DNA of 20,417 nucleotides from Myxococcales bacterium. Lineage in GTDB: Bacteria > Myxococcota > Polyangia > Polyangiales > Polyangiaceae. Numbering within the stretch: position 1 is the stretch's first letter; the number at the start of each line of letters is the position of its first letter. This document shows positions 14,667 through 20,417 of the stretch, piece by piece. The notes beneath the pieces are model-generated. The model was not told the origin of the DNA. It worked only from the letters and a program-made list of their open reading frames with translations, and did not search any database. Made by a program: the position numbers and the translations under genes. The stretch covers positions 1-20,417 of the forward strand of contig JAGQIY010000362.1 in the NCBI GenBank assembly GCA_020430865.1, given 5' to 3'.

Positions 14667-14794
14667 TCGGGATCGCGCACGCCGGTCACCCTCGATGCCA
14701 GGAAGCGGGTGTGGCCAGAGCTGCTACAGCGCCGCGTATTTTCCGAGAGACTTGCTGGCCAAGGGTCGTCGAGTGGTACATTGAAGCGCTCACC

Positions 14795-15808
14795 ATGCGC
14801 TCCCCAAGTCGTGATCGCGGGCTCTCTTCTCTGCTTACCTTCGTTCGCTCGGCTGACGTGCGGCGCGCCCTCTACCTCGGTGCGGCGCTGAGCGCGTTCG
14901 CTTGCTCGTTCCCCGAGCGCACCTTCATCCCCGCCGACGAGTTCGACAAGATGAAGGCAGCTGGAGGCACCTCAGGCTCGGGCGGAAGCGCCGCCAGCGG
15001 CGGAAACGGCGCCACGGGAGCCATGGGCGGAAACGGCGGGATCACCTCCGGCGGCACTTCCGGCACGGCCGGGGTTGGGGGTGAGGGTGGAGTCGCTGGT
15101 ACGACTGGCGGAACCGCTGGCAACGGCGGCAGCTCTGGTGGAGGCGGCACCGGCGGCGTCACGACCGGCGGCACCGGCGGTTCCGCAGGGAATACGACGG
15201 GTGGCACCGGCGGCACCGCAGGCGGCACGGGTGGAACCGGTGGCACGGGCGGGAGCGGCACCACCAACGGACTGATCATCAGCGAATACGTCGAAGGCAG
15301 TGGGAACACCAAGGCACTGGAGCTATTCAACTCGAGTTCGTCGGCTATCGATATCGGCGACTGCACGCTCGTCCGTCACGTCAACGTCACCGTGGCTGGT
15401 GCCACCTCGCTCGACAACATCGTCGTGGCGACCAGCGGGACGATGCTGCCGCCCGACACCACCTGGACCATTTGCTACTCGCAGACGATGAACAATCTCA
15501 CGCTGGCGACGGGCAAGTGCAAGACCACGAGCAGCAGCCTGCAACACAACGGCGACGACGCATACGTTCTGAGCTGTGGTGGCATCGTGCAGGACACGTT
15601 TGGGGAAGATCCAGCACAGACGCTGACAGGGGGCCACTGGGGTGAAACGGTGGGCGTCAGCTCGGAGGATCAAACGCTTCGTCGCAAATGCTCGGTTTCG
15701 CAGGGAGACACGAGTCTCCTCGACGTGTTCGACCCAGCCACTGAGTACGAGAAGTTCTCGAAGGACGATGTGTCTGACCTGGGCACTCACTGCGGTAGCG
15801 CGAACTGA
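14795..15808 (+). CDS. Lamin-tail-domain (LTD) lipoprotein, paralogue 1
   Basis: 337 residues. The signal peptide ends in the relaxed lipobox SAFAC (Cys37), then a Gly/Thr/Ser linker of about 100 residues (57-157) and an LTD-type beta domain beginning LIISEYVEGSGNTKALELFN (160-179). Cys residues sit in the strand region, and the C-terminus is LRRKCSVSQGD ... DVFDP ... DLGTHC. LTD domains in bacteria sit on surface proteins; the ligand is unknown. ATG 14795 is preferred; a GTG at 14858 would give a shorter, more typical signal peptide. It is followed 223 bp later by a paralogue with the same C-terminal pattern. Confidence 0.85.
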   Translation: MRSPSRDRGLSSLLTFVRSADVRRALYLGAALSAFACSFPERTFIPADEFDKMKAAGGTSGSGGSAASGGNGATGAMGGNGGITSGGTSGTAGVGGEGGVAGTTGGTAGNGGSSGGGGTGGVTTGGTGGSAGNTTGGTGGTAGGTGGTGGTGGSGTTNGLIISEYVEGSGNTKALELFNSSSSAIDIGDCTLVRHVNVTVAGATSLDNIVVATSGTMLPPDTTWTICYSQTMNNLTLATGKCKTTSSSLQHNGDDAYVLSCGGIVQDTFGEDPAQTLTGGHWGETVGVSSEDQTLRRKCSVSQGDTSLLDVFDPATEYEKFSKDDVSDLGTHCGSAN

Positions 15809-16031
15809 ATGCGGATGTGACCGCGCGGCAGCTCCGTTGGCTTTGACCGCGTCGCACGCGGCGCCAGGAGCTCCTCACCCCCGAGCAAGCAGACCGACGG
15901 GGAGGAGGTGGAGCGCTTCGATCCCCCGGCGAGCAGCCCAAGGCGCGTCAAGCACGGCTTGGGCGTGGGAAAGCGCTCGCGCGGGCGCGCACTGGGTTTG
16001 TCTCCGCTACATGGTGGGCTAACACACGCAC

Positions 16032-16877
16032 ATGCGCGCCCTCCTCCTGCTTGGGGCCACGATGCTCGCGGGCTGCACTAGCCTGATCGGGCTGGACGAG
16101 TTCAAGCCGCGAGTCGACGGCGTTGCGGGCGCCGCGGGTCTGGCTGGCGCCGCGGGTCTGGCTGGCGCCGCGGGACTGGGTGGCAACGCGGGGACCGGTG
16201 CCAATGCAGGCCAGGGGGGCAATGGCGGGACGGGAGCGACTGGCGGCTCGAGCGCCGGTGGTAGCTCAGGCGCTGGGGGCGAGGCCGGTGCTTCGGCGAA
16301 CGGCGGCAGCGCCGCGGGAGGCGCTGGAAATGGCGGCGCTGCGGGCACTGGCGCGAGCGGCGGCACGGCGAGCGGCGGGACAGCAGGCGAAACCGCCGGG
16401 CTGATCTTCAGCGAGTACGTCGAGGGCCACAACTACACCGCGCTCGAGATCTACAACGCAGGCAGCGCGCCCGTTGACCTCGGCGCCTGCTACGTATCCG
16501 CGTACGGCGACGGAAGCTTCTACTCCGACTTCCCGCTCGCGACAACGCTCCAGCCTGGCTCGACCTATGTGCTCTGCTCGACCGCCACGGCATCGGCGAC
16601 GACCTGCCAGCAGTCACCGAGCGGCATGAGCTTCAACGGCAACGACGCTCAGGTGCTGAAGTGCGGTGCAAACGTCATCGACGTGATCGGACAGCTGGGA
16701 CCGGCACCCAGCGACTACTGGGGCTCGCCTCCGAACACCACTCAAGATCACACGCTGCGCCGCAAGTGCTCCATCACTCACGGCGACACGAACTCGGGTG
16801 ACGTGTTCGACCCTTCCCTCGAATGGGACGCGTTCGGAGCGGACGATCTGACGGACCTGGGCAAGCACTGCCCGTAG
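16032..16877 (+). CDS. Lamin-tail-domain (LTD) lipoprotein, paralogue 2
   Basis: 281 residues. A compact signal peptide with lipobox LAGC (Cys15), then a Gly/Ala/Ser linker (about 31-121) and an LTD domain from LIFSEYVEGHNYTALEIYN (124-142) to LRRKCSITHGD and DLGKHCP. The C-terminal quarter matches paralogue 1 almost word for word while the linkers differ, so this is a tandem duplication with linker turnover. The linker starts with three 18-bp repeats (16128-16181). It is convergent with gshA, with only two bases between the stop codons. Confidence 0.88.
   Translation: MRALLLLGATMLAGCTSLIGLDEFKPRVDGVAGAAGLAGAAGLAGAAGLGGNAGTGANAGQGGNGGTGATGGSSAGGSSGAGGEAGASANGGSAAGGAGNGGAAGTGASGGTASGGTAGETAGLIFSEYVEGHNYTALEIYNAGSAPVDLGACYVSAYGDGSFYSDFPLATTLQPGSTYVLCSTATASATTCQQSPSGMSFNGNDAQVLKCGANVIDVIGQLGPAPSDYWGSPPNTTQDHTLRRKCSITHGDTNSGDVFDPSLEWDAFGADDLTDLGKHCP
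16128..16181 (+). repeat. 18-bp x 3 tandem repeat in LTD linker
   Basis: GGCGCCGCGGGTCTGGCT twice exactly (16128-16145, 16146-16163), with a third diverged copy (16164-16181). In-frame, each encodes Gly-Ala-Ala-Gly-Leu-Ala or a close variant. Same period as the repeat in the lipoprotein at 8610, consistent with slippage in linkers of this genome. Confidence 0.85.
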
Positions 16878-16879
16878 GC

Positions 16880-18256
16880 TCAGACCCTGCCGCGCTCGAG
16901 CACCGCGGCCATCAGCTCCGCGGGCGTCGCGGAACTCAGGCCTTCCGTGAGCAAGTCGGCGGGCATCAGACCGCGCTCCAGCAACTCCGTGATGGGCTCC
17001 AGGTGGATCGTCTCGTCGCGTCCCTGGGCGTCCAGCTTGCCCCGGCGCGAGAGGCCGCCGCGCGCGATCTCCACCAGCTGCTCCGCCAGGGAGCGCACCG
17101 AGCGGCCATCAAATTCCGCACGGATACCGTGGGTCACCAGCTCGACCCGCGCCTGCATCAGCGCCTCGAGATCGTAGGAGAAGCTCAGGTCCTCGGCCTC
17201 TGCCAGGGCCTGTTCGTCATACAACAGCCCAGTGAAGAGCGCCGGTACACCGGTGGTGAGCCGCGTTGGAAGCGAGTCGCAGCATCTCACCTCGAGGGTC
17301 TTCTTGAGCCGCGCATCGGGGAACAGCGTGTTGAGATGAAAGTGCCAGTCGCCGATCGTGGCGCGCTCGCCCTGGAAGCCGTCGCGCATGAAGCTGCGGA
17401 ACGTCTGCCCCGTGTTGGGCACGATGCGGCCATCGCGCTTGAAGAAAAACATGCCCGCGTCGAGCGCCCACTCGGCGTAGTCGGCGTAGGTCGCGCGCGG
17501 CTTTCTCGCCAGGTCCGCGATCATGCCGGAGCGCTCCGGATCCATCTCGAGCCAGACGGCGCCGCGCTCGCTCACCTTGCCCGCCAGCTTACCCTCGAAG
17601 AACGGTGAGTTCGCGAACAGCGCGTTGACGATGGGGCTGATGCGCAGGCTGACGCCAAGTTTCCGCATGGCATCTTGTTCGTCGACGTAGTCGAAGTTCG
17701 CCTGCACCGTGGCCGTTCGGCGCATCATGTCCACCCCGCGGCGCCCCCGCGTGGGCAGGTACTCACGCATGATCGCGTAGCGCTGCTTGGGCACCCAGGG
17801 CAGGTCCGCCTGGCGGGCGAAGGGATGGAAGCCGAGCCCGAGCCACACCACGTTCATATCCGTGGAGATACGCGCGAGCTCCGCCATGTGACCCCGGAGC
17901 TCCGCGCAGACGGCGTGGACGTCTTGCATCGGAGAGCCCGAGAGCTCCAGCTGGGCGCCGGGCTCCAGGGTCACCGACAAGGCGCCCCGAGTCAGGCTGA
18001 TGATGGGTCCATCGGGCGACTCGCGCCCGGCGCTGTAGTCGAACTCCGTCGCAAGCGCGTCGAGCACCCGCAGCACGCCACGCTCGCCCTCGTAGCCGAT
18101 CGGCTCGCCAGTGGCAGCGTCGACTCCGAACTTCTCCGCTTCGGCGCCGATGCGCCACTCGGCTTCAGGTTGCTGAGAGGCGTGGAAAATCTGCAGCAGA
18201 TCGTCGAAGGACTGGATCGGTGCCTGCGCCGGATCACCCAATTCGGCTGTCGCCAT
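16880..18256 (-). CDS. gshA: Glutamate-cysteine ligase (GCS2/plant-type family)
   Basis: 458 residues; forms gamma-glutamylcysteine from glutamate, cysteine and ATP, the first step of glutathione-type thiol synthesis. Visible family motifs: IGAEAEKFG (36-44), VTLEPGAQLELSG (95-107), MRRTATVQANFDY (178-190) and ALFANSPFF (212-220), followed by LEVRCCDSLP. This is the class found in alphaproteobacteria, plants and actinobacterial EgtA, so ergothioneine-type use is possible. ATG 18256 is chosen over the TTG at 18313, since the domain starts soon after it. No gshB is visible. It lies 84 bp downstream of a homocysteine-methyltransferase-like gene on the same strand. Confidence 0.92.
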   Translation of the reverse strand: MATAELGDPAQAPIQSFDDLLQIFHASQQPEAEWRIGAEAEKFGVDAATGEPIGYEGERGVLRVLDALATEFDYSAGRESPDGPIISLTRGALSVTLEPGAQLELSGSPMQDVHAVCAELRGHMAELARISTDMNVVWLGLGFHPFARQADLPWVPKQRYAIMREYLPTRGRRGVDMMRRTATVQANFDYVDEQDAMRKLGVSLRISPIVNALFANSPFFEGKLAGKVSERGAVWLEMDPERSGMIADLARKPRATYADYAEWALDAGMFFFKRDGRIVPNTGQTFRSFMRDGFQGERATIGDWHFHLNTLFPDARLKKTLEVRCCDSLPTRLTTGVPALFTGLLYDEQALAEAEDLSFSYDLEALMQARVELVTHGIRAEFDGRSVRSLAEQLVEIARGGLSRRGKLDAQGRDETIHLEPITELLERGLMPADLLTEGLSSATPAELMAAVLERGRV

Positions 18257-18340
18257 CTGTCGTGCGCTCGAGTTCTTTCGGAAGGGCGTGCTCGTGCAGT
18301 CAGGGGAGTGCAAGGAACACGCGTGTCTTGGGTCGCTCGG

Positions 18341-19252
18341 CTAGATCGGCGCCGGGACCGGGATGGAAGGATGGAGAGCGCCCAGGGCATGCGCAAGTGC
18401 CGCCGTGTGCGATTCCGTCGTGCCTGCTCCCCCCCCGATCACACGAGCGCCAGCCGCGTCCAGCCGTGAGGCGCCATGGGCCCACTCCCCGGGACGCGTG
18501 TCGTCGTCGGGAAACCCGCGCACGCTCGTCACCCCCCCAGCCACCAGGACGCCGTACACGCTGTCCTTCGTCGCCGGGGCAACCTCGCGAGCCGACTCGA
18601 GAATTCGCTCCGCGTGGTCGACGCCACTGATCTCGAACAGCACCACGCTGACCCCGGCCTCTCGCAGCTCGGTCACCGACCGCTCGATGGAGTCTCCGGT
18701 CACGAGCTGGCCGTCCGCGGTCGCCTCCAGCACCGCCCAGACTGGCAAGCCGCGTGTCGTTCCGGCCCGAACCGCCGCCATCAGCTCGAAATGCGATCCG
18801 AGCGCGCGGGCCAGGAACAGCTCACAGCCCGCCACCGCCAGGCGCTCGGCATGCTCCTCGAGCTCCGCGACCAACCGATCGCTGCGCATCGCGCTGACCA
18901 TGTCGGAGCCGAGGACGCCGGCCACACCCACGGCTCGATCCGCAGCCCGCGCCACGTCCAGCGCAAGATCGACGCTGAGCCCGGTGAGCATCGCCGCTCG
19001 GTGTTCCATCCCGACTTCCGCGAGCGCCCGCGGCGTGGTGTCGCTGGTCAGGGCACACAGCACGTCGACGCGGCTGTTCACCTCCGCCAGGTAGTGCTCG
19101 ACGATCGCGTCTGGGTTCTCGCGCAGCAGCTTTCCCAGGGCCCCGGCGCGACTGAGGGCGCGGCCCCGGGAGCGAAAGCACGCACCCGTGTCGGCGTCCA
19201 ACACCAGGGGACGACCAGACGTGAGGCGATGTTGGAGCTCTGCGAAACTCAT
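18341..19252 (-). CDS. Homocysteine S-methyltransferase-fold protein without zinc cysteines
   Basis: 303 residues. A Hcy-binding-domain TIM-barrel pattern is visible: LVLDADTG near the N-terminus, the barrel strands AGVLGSD and PVWAVLEA, and the C-terminal [15 protein letters not shown] (268-282). In active members that segment is GGCCGTxPxH and an earlier strand carries INC. Here the two Cys are Gly275 and Ala276, and the INC position reads ISG (208-210). All three zinc ligands therefore appear to be gone, so methyl transfer from a zinc-bound thiolate is not expected. ATG 19252 starts the domain; a TTG at 19270 is possible. It precedes gshA, suggesting a sulfur-metabolism setting. Confidence 0.8.
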   Translation of the reverse strand: MSFAELQHRLTSGRPLVLDADTGACFRSRGRALSRAGALGKLLRENPDAIVEHYLAEVNSRVDVLCALTSDTTPRALAEVGMEHRAAMLTGLSVDLALDVARAADRAVGVAGVLGSDMVSAMRSDRLVAELEEHAERLAVAGCELFLARALGSHFELMAAVRAGTTRGLPVWAVLEATADGQLVTGDSIERSVTELREAGVSVVLFEISGVDHAERILESAREVAPATKDSVYGVLVAGGVTSVRGFPDDDTRPGEWAHGASRLDAAGARVIGGGAGTTESHTAALAHALGALHPSIPVPAPI

Positions 19253-19391
19253 CGGGGCGCGGCAGCACAAGTTACCAAGCGCCAGGCAGAACGACCAGCA
19301 GCAGCTCCCACTGAAGCGTTTCGAGACCGTGGCGGATCGATCGCCGCGCTTTTTCCCCTGACACCCGCGGCGTCGACCAACCGTGGGCCGC

Positions 19392-20417
19392 CTACCAGCC
19401 GCAGGTCTGGCCCTGGTTCTTCTCCTCCAGCCACTTCATCAGCGGCGCGTAGTAGTCGAGGATGGCCGAGGCATCCATCTTGGTCTCACCGCTGATCGCC
19501 TCGAGCGCCTCGGGCCAGGGCTTGCTCGCGCCCAGCTTGAGCATCGCCATCATCTTCTCGCCGGCCGCCTTGTTTCCGTAGAACGTGCACTGGTAGAGCG
19601 GCCCCTGGAAGCCCGCTTCGCGGCACAGCGCACGCAGGAACTGATACTGCAGGATGCGCGCGATGTAGTAGCGGATGTAGGGCGTGTTCCCCGGGATGTG
19701 GTACTTCGCGCCGGGGTCGAAGTCTTCTTCGGTGCGCTCGACCGGGGGCACGACGCCCTGGAAGTCCTTGCGCAGCTTCCACCAGTGGGCGTTGTACTGG
19801 CTCGGCGGAACCTTGCCGCTGAACACGTCCCAGCGCCACTGGTCGATCATCTTTCCGAACGGCAAGAACGCGACGCCTTCGAGCGCGCGACTCATCAAGA
19901 GATTGATGTCGGCTTCCTTGCTCTCCTGGACCTTGTCGATGAGGCCAATCTGCTTCAAGTACGCTGGCGTCACGCCGAGCGCCAGGGTGTCGCCAATTCC
20001 CTCGTGGAAACCATCGTTGGCTCCCTGCTGAAACAGCGCGGGCTGGTCGTGGTAGTACATGAAGTAGTAGTCGTGACCCAGCTCGTGGTGGATCGTGACG
20101 AGATCCTCGTAGTCCACCTTGATGCACATCTTGATGCGCAGGTCGCCGCTCATGCCCACGTCCCAGGCGCTGGCGTGGCACACGACGTCGCGATCAGCAG
20201 GCTTGAGGAACAGGCTGCGCTCCCAGAACGTCTGCGGTAGCGGCTTCATGCCGAGGCTGGTGAAGAAGCCCTCCGCGAGCTTGACCATCTTGATGTGGTC
20301 GTACTTCTGCTTCTTCATCTGAGCCGTCAGATCTGGCTGACCCTTGCCGGGATAGGGCTCCAGATCCTTGTAGAGCGCCTCCCACTCCTGCGCCCACATG
20401 TTGCCGAGCAGGTGCGC
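19392..20417 (-). CDS. M2-family (ACE-type) zinc metallopeptidase, C-terminal part
   Basis: 341 residues up to the right edge, where the frame stays open ([10 protein letters not shown], the [14 protein letters not shown] segment), so the N-terminal half lies outside. Zinc site HHELGH (110-115), with the third ligand Glu139 in DGFHEGIGD, matches angiotensin-converting-enzyme-like dipeptidyl carboxypeptidases. [21 protein letters not shown] further on is the segment holding the transition-state His and Tyr. The product removes dipeptides from peptide C-termini, probably in the periplasm, although the signal peptide is off-window. The stop is TAG at 19392. The homocysteine-methyltransferase-like gene lies 139 bp downstream. 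Confidence 0.96.
   Translation of the reverse strand, partial: AHLLGNMWAQEWEALYKDLEPYPGKGQPDLTAQMKKQKYDHIKMVKLAEGFFTSLGMKPLPQTFWERSLFLKPADRDVVCHASAWDVGMSGDLRIKMCIKVDYEDLVTIHHELGHDYYFMYYHDQPALFQQGANDGFHEGIGDTLALGVTPAYLKQIGLIDKVQESKEADINLLMSRALEGVAFLPFGKMIDQWRWDVFSGKVPPSQYNAHWWKLRKDFQGVVPPVERTEEDFDPGAKYHIPGNTPYIRYYIARILQYQFLRALCREAGFQGPLYQCTFYGNKAAGEKMMAMLKLGASKPWPEALEAISGETKMDASAILDYYAPLMKWLEEKNQGQTCGW

Larger units (their letters stand above)
14408..14794. other. Divergent intergenic region with two inverted repeats
   Basis: 387 bp between the FHA/AAA+ gene and the first LTD lipoprotein, with no convincing gene. It holds two inverted repeats, listed separately, which could be operators for either gene. 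Plus-strand frames running through it belong to the open frame of the LTD gene, but no start codon before 14795 gives a signal peptide. Confidence 0.6.

Noticed and set aside
13784..14794. Upstream extension of the LTD gene's open frame, antisense to the FHA/AAA+ gene
   Set aside because: No signal peptide or motif before 14795. The frame is only the shadow of the opposite gene, and the ATG at 14795 begins the signal peptide.
18257..18313. TTG start at 18313 for gshA
   Set aside because: It adds 19 residues without homology and there is no ribosome site; the family begins close to the ATG at 18256.

Overview
This 20.4-kb, GC-rich window most likely comes from a Myxococcota (deltaproteobacterial, Polyangiales-like) chromosome. 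That is an inference from three things seen here: many lipoproteins whose lipobox is followed by long Gly/Ala/Ser/Thr linkers, an FHA/AAA+ regulator of the sigma-54 activator type, and frequent GTG/TTG starts. I see no phage, IS, CRISPR, tRNA or rRNA. It reads as ordinary chromosome carrying many lineage-specific cell-envelope genes.

Left part (1-6788). groEL (cut by the left edge) and groES form a minus-strand operon behind a sigma-70-like promoter and a near-consensus CIRCE operator at 954-980. A second element with CIRCE geometry lies at 1103-1129. Two uncharacterised soluble proteins diverge from groESL (1353-2558). They are followed by a DUF3105-type lipoprotein, a convergent NUDIX hydrolase / double-MaoC (mesaconyl-CoA hydratase-like) pair, a tandem pair of paralogous single-TM proteins that resemble pilins in their ectodomain, and an HD-domain nucleotidase of the YfbR/HDDC2 type.

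Middle part (6847-12240). A lipoprotein GH13 glucosidase/amylase diverges from a Cys-rich lipoprotein. An acyl-CoA dehydrogenase, a roadblock/LC7-like protein and another small lipoprotein follow.

Right part (12308-20417). On the minus strand an FHA + AAA+ (sigma-54-activator-like) protein with degraded catalytic motifs precedes an FGE-sulfatase-fold lipoprotein that lacks the FGE cysteines. On the plus strand are two tandem paralogous lamin-tail-domain (LTD) lipoproteins. Then, on the minus strand, come an M2/ACE-type metallopeptidase (cut by the right edge), a homocysteine S-methyltransferase-fold protein without its zinc cysteines, and a glutamate-cysteine ligase.

No single multi-gene novel system stands out. 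The most interesting theme is three enzyme-fold proteins (AAA+ activator, FGE, Hcy methyltransferase) that keep the fold but have lost their signature catalytic residues. The next most interesting are the possible dual CIRCE control region beside an uncharacterised gene pair, and the repeat-expanded linkers of the lipoproteins.
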